A DNA stretch of 64,000 bases. It comes from JAEULH01 sp963805915. Its GTDB lineage: Bacteria > Pseudomonadota > Alphaproteobacteria > Rhodospirillales > Defluviicoccaceae. The stretch covers positions 258,827 to 322,826 of the forward strand of contig CAWDWD010000021.1 in assembly GCA_963805915.1 (NCBI GenBank), read 5' to 3'. The notes under the pieces were generated by a model that ran no database searches, was not told the origin of the DNA, and saw only the letters and a program-made list of their open reading frames with translations. Below are positions 40,001 to 47,219 of this stretch, one piece after another. Position numbers and translations under genes: made by a program. Position 1 is the first letter of the stretch. Each line of letters starts with the position of its first letter.

Positions 40001-40383
40001 ACCGTGTCATCGGGTTCCGCCAGGGGATCACCGTGGCGCTCAGCGACAGCACGGCGAGCAACAGCGATCGCTACCTGTATGCCCACAGCGTCGCGATCAC
40101 GGACAACGTCATCGATCTCAGGGTGCCGATGTTCGCCCGCCAGCGCCATGGCATCCTGGTCAGCCATGCCCTGTCGGCGGAGGTCAACGCGAACCGGATC
40201 GAAGTCACCGCGCCGACGCAGCCGAACTGGGCGCTGTCGCTTCCCATCACCGACGGCATCCGGCTATGGGGCAGTTTCGGGCCGCTGTTGCGGGTTCGCG
40301 ACAATCTCAATCTCGGAACGTGGACCGGCGTTCGCGTCAACGCGCTCAACCGCACCGAAGCGATGAGTTCCGCCCGCTGGTAA
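37009..40383 (+). CDS. DUF6519 beta-helix fibre/spike-like protein
   Basis: 1124 residues from a GTG at 37009 (GAGGGGAAAG upstream). The N-terminus MQGDFSRGYNPDRKRLRRYHRILMQQGRVLLDSDVN matches DUF6519, common at the 3' end of eCIS operons. A right-handed beta-helix follows from about residue 650 (GKGHLVVSGAGRGTRL, NCASVTIADLGIEALP, VTGNRLETIAEPVD, RIAGNRVIGFRQGITVAL). It may be the receptor-binding or peripheral fibre of the particle. It is the last gene of the plus-strand operon; no clear terminator follows. Confidence 0.8.
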   Translation: MQGDFSRGYNPDRKRLRRYHRILMQQGRVLLDSDVNATVDALVEANRRGVAALGCRAGSPDLGFLLTPGRLLGVFPPPSAPTVVSGTADVWPDYRRRYLERYPGLHIAATGSGAAEVRVPLRQAFDPDLSPTLVVWMQSDFPASIQINGIAASVAPTSPDQYQPVVLDVSALAGFEAVRVRLGVGDAVRIGLIEQGELAGGEPAFWAAAGAYHVDGLIVDTPADEAFPQLSFPEDSGFTLTGAGGSPPLFDGILLPLDTVAGDLLVAYLEVWERHITVVEDPGIREEALGGSVDTCTRSKVMAQVKIARIVPGESPPETLTTREQVRSAFADIRPGAGLTVNVTTSEPDPDPCALPELAGYTGSDNRLYRFEVHRGGGLDRVQVKWSRNNGSEVFATRIDADGNLVFPAGTPLTSGDLVELLNEVVDLADAELAFVAADGFSPPVRAVGQMVALSAIDTTNTSNDIVFRMVDPVDSTTPVILDARYGDTSAAPLKLRRWHGVLDPQRLSTDTGSVLSAGPHDIEDGISVVLTGSGAFRVGDWWQYEARARRGNANGDWISEPHGPERRFAPLALFEYQGANQPLLLVSWLDTRFPRLCEIEADDVSFVGDRVGSTSATVQEALEELFEQPILQASCGELIVRPEDDLQAVLDAVPAGGDARICIHPGERTLTRTVEVSGKGHLVVSGAGRGTRLTSAVVNRILRFANCASVTIADLGIEALPAARGAGGTLSFDNCDEVSITGVPVVNRVPTTKGMSAIRIETSDAQRPAVRARVADCGVRVGMGTIGILALNAGSADVTGNRLETIAEPVDIAALLADQEMASAVGNILIDRVAVGEPPDFNDDVFLPGPVVNFGSDPWGRPRILFSLSEWASRVVSFSTHPLLSPGVWEPVLERNPMQGNATTVPNGWISANLRRLKAGLARRMFGVPAPYTIPGAIQPAFTELARRIANSSPVASGHQGIAIAGSRAASRPSNSSGTIHTLLGGGHLADVRIAGNRVIGFRQGITVALSDSTASNSDRYLYAHSVAITDNVIDLRVPMFARQRHGILVSHALSAEVNANRIEVTAPTQPNWALSLPITDGIRLWGSFGPLLRVRDNLNLGTWTGVRVNALNRTEAMSSARW

Positions 40384-40840
40384 GTCGTGGCTGGTCGAGC
40401 ACAACGGCTATTTTGGGCAGGGCGTTGCCGCAAGGCTCTCGCTGTGACCGTGATGGTGTGCTATACTTTACCGACTGGTAGATGCGTGAGGTTCCGTCGG
40501 TTCGCAAGGTTCCGCTGGTTCAGCAAGTTCCCTGGTCCGTAAGGCCCTGTACGGTTCTGAGAGTTCCGTCGACTTCCGAGTGTTCCGTCGTTCCAAAGGC
40601 ATCGAACGAGCTCAGGTCTCCGAAGGTGGGCGTCGTCGACAGGCGCCCACCGCCGGCCTCCGGTCAGCACACGCGACGTATTTCGTTCGATCCTGCCGAG
40701 AGCGTGTTTCTTGGGGGGCATATTTCGGTGCACCGACCCAGATCGCCGGGACGGTAATCCCAGTGGCCTCATTCGACGCCTATGCCATTCTCGCCAGTAC
40801 TTCGCTTCTTGGCTCACCGTGCTCTCTCTGGTAGAGGCAG
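40384..40840. other. Intergenic stretch with degenerate GTTCCG repeats
   Basis: No supported gene. From about 40490 to 40600 short degenerate units (GTTCCGTCG, GTTCGCAAG, GTTCCGCTG, GTTCAGCAA) recur at roughly 9-12 base spacing and decay outward. An opposite-strand reading frame covering them (40461-40844) is low-complexity and is taken as a product of the repeats. It separates the converging eCIS operon and effector/immunity genes. Confidence 0.5.
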
Positions 40841-41308
40841 TCACGCGGGAGAACGATCCAGAACTTCGATACAGCGCTCCAACGCCATGATGTCACGGTC
40901 AACGACACCTTGGAAGCGTGCCATGCCAATCGCTCTGCGAACTTCCCTTGTAATCAGGTCTCTGATTTCCCGCTCGGCAATGACCGCTCTAGCGGTAATA
41001 CTTGGAGGCTCTCGATCCTCGATGAAGGTCATTCGAAGCGTTAGTTCGTTCTGACGATCGATCTTGACCATATACGGTCCCTCCATAAAATAGAAATCAA
41101 CGGACTGTTTTGAACCTTCAAGTCGCATAAGGGCATCCGACCACATTCGGAGCAAGGCGCCGATGTTGTCAGTCCAACCGACGCACGGAAAAGCCGAGTG
41201 TGAATACTCGAAAAACACACAACCAAAGAGCCGGCCTTTTCTTTTTGTGGACACTGCGTCAGGCATTATATGGAGCTGAAGGGTTTTCCGGGAAAATACA
41301 CTCGTCAT
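40841..41308 (-). CDS. Candidate immunity protein of the DUF4157 effector
   Basis: 155 residues. ATG at 41308 has GGAG about nine bases upstream. The segment FPCVGWTDNIGALLRMWSDALMRLEG followed by VDFYFMEGPYMVKI looks like immunity proteins found behind polymorphic toxins (W, W and FMxGPY positions); I cannot name the family. It lies 47 bases behind the effector gene on the same strand and, like the effector's 3' end, is much richer in A+T than its surroundings, as expected of a toxin-immunity pair exchanged as a unit. Confidence 0.5.
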   Translation of the reverse strand: MTSVFSRKTLQLHIMPDAVSTKRKGRLFGCVFFEYSHSAFPCVGWTDNIGALLRMWSDALMRLEGSKQSVDFYFMEGPYMVKIDRQNELTLRMTFIEDREPPSITARAVIAEREIRDLITREVRRAIGMARFQGVVDRDIMALERCIEVLDRSPA

Positions 41309-41355
41309 TCATTGAACTCCGGTTGCATCGTCATTGGATGCAAATACTATATCGG

Positions 41356-44300
41356 TTATAAGATGCGCCGACGTATTTCGGCGTATACCTCCTCAGCGCT
41401 CATCGTTCCAAATACTGGTTCGCGACGCAACAACCGAAGCGCTTCTTGCTCTTCCGCAGTCAATCTCAGTCCCCCGATCGGATATGCGGACTCAAGCGTC
41501 TTCTCAACCTTGTTTACCCATATATCGATGGTCATACCTCCTCCTTCGCCGCGCAGTCTCAGCCGATCGCCTTGGGTTTGAACCCGCTTGGCGTTTCCAT
41601 AGGCGGCCCGAACAGCGCCCTGGATTTGTCCTTCGCTCCAACTCAGTGGAAACAGATCCTGTCCCCCAACGCCCCCGCCCTTAATGGTGTGTTCGTCAAC
41701 GACATGTGCCCAATTCTGAGCCAATGACCCCCAAGAGGGTATACCGGCCGAGGAGTACTTGCTTCGTTTCTTTTGGCCAGGGCTCGCTCGGTATTCATAA
41801 ATATATCCATCATCCGTTGCAGTGAATGTCAGCGCTTGAAGCACATCGTAATCCCGGGCAACTTCTGAAACAACCTCCTGTACTGCCTCTACTGGTAGCT
41901 CGTCGTTAACAGCCCTCTGTTGCTCGGCCGTATCTATCGCGAGCAGCGCGGCTTCAACTTTTGCATCATGCTCGGGATCGCCCGACTCCGGCACCTCTTC
42001 GTCGCTCCTTCTACCGCCGAACAACCCGCGGACCCGCCGCGCCAGCTTCACGGCCTGGCCGATCACCCAGTCGAGGGCGCGGTTGAGCGGGGCCTGGAGC
42101 CTCTGGATGAAGCCCTGGATGGTGGCGGCGATGCCGCCGAGGCCGAGCAGGCTCGCGAGGAAGCTGATGGTGACGGGGATGGCGCGGGCCAGCGCCCCCT
42201 CCACCGCTGATGCGAGGGCGCCGACGCTGCCGGACGCGATCGCGGCGAGCGACTGGACCACCGCATTGACCAGCGCCAGGATCTGGCTGCCGCGATTGAT
42301 GAAGAACATCACCACGTCGATGATCATCTTGACGGCGCGGACGAAGGCCGACGCCGGATTGAGCAGGCTCAGGATCCAGGTGATGCCGGCGGTGATCACC
42401 TTTGTGATCACCCAGCTCTGGATCTCCTCGAGCAGCATGTCCTTGAGGTTGCCGACCTGCTCCCTGATCCAGCGCCACAGGCCGCCGACGCCTTCGCGGA
42501 TGACGACGACGAAGATCTCGACCGCCGTCTCCATCGCTTTGACGATCGGCTCGCCGACAATGCGCACCGCCCGGGCGCGGAAGTTGGCCCAGGTGAGGCC
42601 CATGATCTGCAGGATCAGGCCGATGATGCCCTTGAGGTCGAAGGTCTCGGGCAACTGGATGCCGCCGGCGGCGAGGGCGCCGAACAGCCAGCCCATCAGG
42701 CCGGCCTTCAGGTGTGTGACGATGTTGGCGAGAAAGCCGTTGACGCCCTGCTTGAGGCCCTCGATCAGGTTGCCGAGGAAGCCGATCGGGTCCGCGATGA
42801 TCTGCTCGATCGCCGAAGCCGCGCTCGACGCGACGCTCAGCAGCATGTCCTTGAGCTTGCGGATCGTTTCGATGACCCCGGCGAGCGCGTCCACCGCCTG
42901 GTTGACGAGGCCCCGGTTCGAAGCCCGGATCTCGTCGAAGCGCTGGTTCAGCGTCTCCAGGGACTGGGCGTAGCGCTGCGCCAGCGAGTTGATGAGCTGG
43001 TCGCGATGCGAGTCCACCTCGGCGGCGAGATCGTCAAAATTCCGCTGGAAGTCTCCGGCGACACTCTCGCCGATCGAGCGGACCGACTCGTCGAGATCGG
43101 CCACGTAGTCCGCGACCCGCTGGCGCCCGGCGGCGATCTCGTCCTTGGCGTCCTGCAGCCCCTTGTCGACCTTGGCCGAGACGTCGCTGATCACCGTGTC
43201 CATGCGGGAGAAGAACACCGCCTGGCCCTCGGTGTAGAACGCCTCCACTTCGGGCGGCAGGTCGAGGAACTGATCGCGGATCCAGCGGGCCTGGCCGACG
43301 ATCGGAATGCTCAGATAGCGATCGAGCTTGTAATAGAAGATGCGGTCGTTGACGTGATCGGTCGCGGCGGTGATGGCGGCTTCCGTGCCGGCATCGAACG
43401 CGGCGTTGACGTCTTCGTCGAGCCTGGCCAGGCGGTCGGTGACCTTGGTCCTGGTTTCCTCGTAGATGGCCTCGATGTCGGCGGCGACCCGCGCCCGGGT
43501 CTGCTCCTCTTCGGACTGCGCCGTCTGCTGGCCGCCGAACACGGCGCCGAACTGCTCGGTCCGGGTGCCATGCATCTCGCCGAGGCCGGCTTCTGCCCGC
43601 TGCGCCGCCTGCGACTGTTCGCCCTCTATCTGCCGCTGCTCCTCGCTGCGATAGCGCCCAGGCGCTTCCGCGGCGTCCGCCTCGGCATCACGCTTGGCGC
43701 CGAGGGCGGCCTGAAAGTCCGGCTCGTTAGACCTCTCGAGCTGCTCTTCGGTCACATCGGCGTCGGCCATCTGTTGATCGAGCTCGCGCGGACCGTCGTC
43801 CATCGCGACCTCGGCGTCGCTTTTGGGCTTGGGGACGGCGGCTTCCGCACCGACGCCGCCCGGCGCCGGGCCCGGGTCGAACGGCTCGAGCGGCGTCACC
43901 GCCTTGGCGTCCTGCGCCGACGCGTCGGGCGTTTCCTCGGTGGCCGCGGCGACCGGGCCGGCGGCGGCCTCGGTGCTTTTCTGCACCTCGCCGCTGGCCG
44001 CTCCCTTGACCTGGTTCATCTTGCCGCTGGACTTGAAGCTCTCCATCTCCTTGAGGTTGGTGGGGGCCACCTCGCGGATCTTGGCGCGGAGCGCGTCCTC
44101 GAACGATTGGGTCTCGAACGGTGCCGGCTCCTGGGCGTCCATCTTCTCGACCTGGGCGCCGGCCGCCTTGGCTTCCTTTTCGTTGGGTGGGCCCTTCGCC
44201 GCCGCCTGCGCCTCGGCGGCCTTCTTGCGGGCGGCGTTGTTGTGGGCCTGGCGGCGGGCGACCGCGCGCACCCGCGCCATCGTCGCCTGAAAGGCCGGAT

Positions 44301-45480
44301 CCTCCGCCGGCGACTGCGGGGAGCGCGCTGCGGTTCCGGCCGCGCTGCCGCCCGCGCCGGCGCTTTCGACGTCCACCCCTGCCTCCGGCGCGGCACTTTC
44401 CGCCGGTTCCGCAGCTTCCGGTTCGGCTTGTTCGGCCGGCGCGGCAGCCGCGGGCGCCGCCTCCGCACCCGCTTCCGGGCCGGCTTCCGCCTCCCCTGCG
44501 ACAGCGCCCGCCGAGGCGCCGGGCCCCGTAGCCGCCGCCTCTTCGGCCACCGCCGCCGCCTCGTCAGCCTCGTCGGCTTCGATCGCCGCCTGAACGGCCG
44601 GCTCTTCGACCGCGCCCGCCGCCGGTTCGACGGCAGGCTCTGCGGCAGTTGGCGCAGCCGCCGGCGCGAGTGCAGGTTCGCCCGGGGGCGAGGGCGGTCG
44701 TGCGCCGTCCGCCGGCCCGGTTGCGGTCGGTGGCGCGAGGGCCGGAAGAGCACCGGAGTCGATGCCGGCGGCGGGTGCTTCTGCGGGGGCGGGAACTGGC
44801 GGTTCCGCAACGCCTTGCCGGCGCTTGCGCTGCCGCCGTTCGGTCTGCTCGGCGACGGCGAGCTCGGCGGCGACGGCCGGTGTGGCTGCGAGGGCCGGGT
44901 CCTGGGCGGGAACCGGGGTTTCCGCGCCGGCGCGGACGCGACGGAGGATGCGGTTTCGTGTCGAGATCGCCGACCGCCCCGGCGTGACGCGGGCGAAGCC
45001 GCCGGCAACGACCCGATCCGCCGCCTGCTCCGCCTCGACTTCCGCGGCCTCGGATGCCTGAGAGGGGATGCCGAATCCGTGCGGCCCTGTCGGTTCGGAA
45101 CCGCCCTGTTGCACCACGTGGGCAACTTCGTGGGCGAGCAGATGATCGCCGCTTGCGGTGCCGGGACGGAATCGGTTGGGCGCGAGCGCGATCTGGGACC
45201 CGGCGGTCGCCGCCTCGGCGCCGACCGTTTCGGCGAACGCGCCGGCTTCTGCGTCCGTATGGACGCGGACATGGCCGAGCGGCTGGCGAAACGCGGCTTC
45301 CAAGCGCTCGCGGGTGGTGGCGGGAAGGGGGCGCCCGGCGGCCGGCGACGGCAGTCGCGGTGCGGCCAGGGCGGCAACGGCGGGCGAGTGCCCCCCTACG
45401 CGAGCCGTCGCTGTCGCCGCCGTGGCCGACGCATCAGGCGACTTTGCACGTACCACCCCAGAGCCGGCTACCATGGCCAT
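41356..45480 (-). CDS. DUF4157 eCIS effector with probable EndoU nuclease C-terminus
   Basis: 1374 residues. Residues 40-125 are DUF4157: ERLEAAFRQPLGHVRVHTDAEAGAFAETVGAEA and the zinc-protease-like HEVAH (H117, E118, H121), the common N-terminal mark of eCIS cargo. Residues 150-460 are Ala/Glu/Pro-rich. Residues 480-1180 are helical, with hydrophobic segments near 960-1160 that could form membrane helices. The last 120 residues resemble bacterial EndoU RNase toxins: HVVDEHTIKGGG, LFPLSWSEGQIQGAV, then GMTIDIWVNKVEKTLESAYP. The DNA turns A+T-rich at this 3' end (before about 41990), a sign of toxin-tip replacement. Converging with the eCIS operon, it is the obvious cargo. The EndoU call is by motif only. 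Confidence 0.78.
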   Translation of the reverse strand: MAMVAGSGVVRAKSPDASATAATATARVGGHSPAVAALAAPRLPSPAAGRPLPATTRERLEAAFRQPLGHVRVHTDAEAGAFAETVGAEAATAGSQIALAPNRFRPGTASGDHLLAHEVAHVVQQGGSEPTGPHGFGIPSQASEAAEVEAEQAADRVVAGGFARVTPGRSAISTRNRILRRVRAGAETPVPAQDPALAATPAVAAELAVAEQTERRQRKRRQGVAEPPVPAPAEAPAAGIDSGALPALAPPTATGPADGARPPSPPGEPALAPAAAPTAAEPAVEPAAGAVEEPAVQAAIEADEADEAAAVAEEAAATGPGASAGAVAGEAEAGPEAGAEAAPAAAAPAEQAEPEAAEPAESAAPEAGVDVESAGAGGSAAGTAARSPQSPAEDPAFQATMARVRAVARRQAHNNAARKKAAEAQAAAKGPPNEKEAKAAGAQVEKMDAQEPAPFETQSFEDALRAKIREVAPTNLKEMESFKSSGKMNQVKGAASGEVQKSTEAAAGPVAAATEETPDASAQDAKAVTPLEPFDPGPAPGGVGAEAAVPKPKSDAEVAMDDGPRELDQQMADADVTEEQLERSNEPDFQAALGAKRDAEADAAEAPGRYRSEEQRQIEGEQSQAAQRAEAGLGEMHGTRTEQFGAVFGGQQTAQSEEEQTRARVAADIEAIYEETRTKVTDRLARLDEDVNAAFDAGTEAAITAATDHVNDRIFYYKLDRYLSIPIVGQARWIRDQFLDLPPEVEAFYTEGQAVFFSRMDTVISDVSAKVDKGLQDAKDEIAAGRQRVADYVADLDESVRSIGESVAGDFQRNFDDLAAEVDSHRDQLINSLAQRYAQSLETLNQRFDEIRASNRGLVNQAVDALAGVIETIRKLKDMLLSVASSAASAIEQIIADPIGFLGNLIEGLKQGVNGFLANIVTHLKAGLMGWLFGALAAGGIQLPETFDLKGIIGLILQIMGLTWANFRARAVRIVGEPIVKAMETAVEIFVVVIREGVGGLWRWIREQVGNLKDMLLEEIQSWVITKVITAGITWILSLLNPASAFVRAVKMIIDVVMFFINRGSQILALVNAVVQSLAAIASGSVGALASAVEGALARAIPVTISFLASLLGLGGIAATIQGFIQRLQAPLNRALDWVIGQAVKLARRVRGLFGGRRSDEEVPESGDPEHDAKVEAALLAIDTAEQQRAVNDELPVEAVQEVVSEVARDYDVLQALTFTATDDGYIYEYRASPGQKKRSKYSSAGIPSWGSLAQNWAHVVDEHTIKGGGVGGQDLFPLSWSEGQIQGAVRAAYGNAKRVQTQGDRLRLRGEGGGMTIDIWVNKVEKTLESAYPIGGLRLTAEEQEALRLLRREPVFGTMSAEEVYAEIRRRIL

Positions 45481-45840
45481 AGATCCGCCCCAAGGACTGG
45501 GCTAAAAAGGGCATCATCACCCGAACCGGCGTCGGGCCCAACAAGAGACTTCACTGCTACTGAAGAAAAGGCGCCGCCACGCTCTGCGGCACCCCTCTTT
45601 GATTAACACTTGGCGTCTGTCCGGAAACTTATTTGGTCGGAGGAATCGTTTGCTATTTGGTGGGCGCCGCGGGCAACTGGGGCTGCGGATGTGGACGAGG
45701 GAATACCGTGCGCGTTGCGACCGAAGCAAGCTGAGATACTCGAGTGATCTGACCAACGAGGAAAGGAGCCGCATGGAACCACTCATCCGACCATCAAGCA
45801 CGTGGGGGCCGTCGCCGTGAAGTGGACATTCGGGAAATCA
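45481..45840. other. Intergenic stretch upstream of the effector gene
   Basis: No gene could be supported in these 360 bases. It must hold the promoter of the minus-strand DUF4157 effector; no convincing -35/-10 pair stands out. It also lies downstream of the lysozyme gene, whose TAA is at 45841-45843. Confidence 0.4.
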
Positions 45841-46324
45841 TTAACCTGATCGCATATTGACATGGCTGGAAATGGCAGGTAAGTCCGATCGGTAAAGCGC
45901 CGCCTCCGCGTCCCTCCTTCGCACGAGCCCCTTCAGCTTCCGGCCTCCAGCCCACACCCAGTGGAGGAATTCGGGTGGCACCGCAGTGTGTTCCTCCCGG
46001 TTGACCTTGCGGCGCAGGGTCGAGCGCTGGAGCGCACCGGAACCCAGGTTGAACGCGAAGCTGCACAGGGCGTTGAACTGGCCATCGGTGAGCGGAACAC
46101 GGATCAGGCGCAGCACCGCACGTTCGGCGACGCCCACATCCCGGCGGAGCAGGTCTTCGGCCGCGTCCTCCTCTATTCCCTCGGCAAATCGTTCCCCCTC
46201 TCCATCGCGAACGACGTGCCCATAGCCGATGGTCGGCCAGCCCGCGGGGCATCGGTAGATCGTCGGACGGAAGCCCTCGAAGCGCCTGATCAGATCGAGA
46301 CCCTCCTGCCGTCACGTGTCGCAT
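45841..46324 (-). CDS. GH24 phage-type lysozyme (frameshifted near its start)
   Basis: Translated from about 46310, the frame reads EGLDLIRRFEGFRPTIYRCP, then GWPTIGYGHVV, LLRRDVGVAERAV, LTDGQFNALCSFAFNLG and LHWVWAGGRKLKGLVRRRDAEAALY. This is a full endolysin/RrrD-type glycoside hydrolase 24 domain with the catalytic Glu in RRFEGF. A TGA precedes the domain in frame; the natural ATG is probably at 46324 in the neighbouring frame (MRHVTA), so a one-base error or mutation lies near 46305. It cleaves peptidoglycan. Together with the small membrane protein before it, it looks like a lysis cassette that could release the injection particles. Confidence 0.75.
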
Positions 46325-46328
46325 GGCG

Positions 46329-46556
46329 TTACCGCCCCTGGCGGAGCCTGGCGAGCGAACGGCTGCCGAACCAGAACGACATGACGGCGGCAAAGAGGGC
46401 GGCGGTTTCATCGTCCCAGATCCGCGGCAACGCGTCTGCGAGCACGAGCCCCTCGACGGCGACCAGCGCGTAACCCTTGACGCCGGCAAACAACAAGAAG
46501 AACGCCGTCGGCTCACATCCGATGCAACGCAAGTGATTCCGATTGAAGGCGGCCAC
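46329..46556 (-). CDS. Small holin-like membrane protein
   Basis: 75 residues with two hydrophobic segments (AFFLLFAGVKGYALVAVEGLVLADAL and TAALFAAVMSFWFGSRSL). The FWFGSR end is seen in phage holin-like membrane proteins. Its stop lies four bases before the probable lysozyme ATG, the usual arrangement of a holin-endolysin pair. The N-terminal start is uncertain. Confidence 0.5.
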   Translation of the reverse strand: MAAFNRNHLRCIGCEPTAFFLLFAGVKGYALVAVEGLVLADALPRIWDDETAALFAAVMSFWFGSRSLARLRQGR

Positions 46557-47219
46557 GCCTGACAGCCCGTTGACGAGATCGGCTGGTTCTGACTCCCTGC
46601 GTCCGTGGCGGGAGATGTCGCGCTGAGCCGAGCATGTCTTTTACGACCGGCTGCAGGCGGTATCGCTTGAGGCCGGCTTCGACGCCTTCGCCGAGACGGC
46701 GTGCAAGCCTTATCTGAGGAGACCGTCGTCGAGGGCGAGGCATAGCCAACGCTCCGGCGGTGACCTTGCCGACGTTGCCGGGAGCATCGCTGCGGGGGTG
46801 CAGAACGAAGCCTGCGGCCCGCCAGGAGGCGCACTCGACGATCAGCGTCTGAACCTTCGTCCTGATCATGCCCTCCGCCACCGGCGAGCCGGTCGCGTTT
46901 CGGCCCGGTTCTTCTTTGCCCGCAATTCGTCTCTGTGTGAACTGGATTACAGATCCAGACCTCGCAACGCGCGAGAGTCAAATGTCGCCTTGAGGTTCCG
47001 AGTAAGGGAAACGGAGGTCCATCAATCCTTTGTTACACTGGAGGCGACTGGTTTCACACGCGGTATTCACGATGCGTGACGTAGACAAGCTTTCTCTACG
47101 GCGCGGGTTCTTAACGTGATTTGAAATGGTCATATATCTTGCCGATCAGGGCGTTCCAATTCATGCGGCTTTGATTGGCGGGAGCCAGCTTCGCGGAGAG
47201 ACACGGGGAGCCTGAGCAG
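46557..47219. other. Region with no supported gene
   Basis: Several overlapping open frames exist here (for example 46513-46881 minus and 46798-47079 plus), but none has a recognisable motif or convincing coding pattern. It may contain a decayed gene belonging to the lysis cassette. It also must hold the promoter of the GH13 gene. Confidence 0.4.

Noticed and set aside
40461..40844. 127-codon minus-strand frame
   Set aside because: Its C-terminal RNL-type repetition comes from the GTTCCG repeats; no ribosome-binding site or motif.
42712..45606. 964-codon plus-strand frame opposite the DUF4157 effector
   Set aside because: The minus strand carries DUF4157, HEVAH and a coherent long protein; the plus-strand product is repetitive Arg/Gly/Leu sequence.
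45794..46981. 395-codon frame across the lysozyme region
   Set aside because: It contradicts the clear GH24 domain in the neighbouring frame and has no motif of its own.
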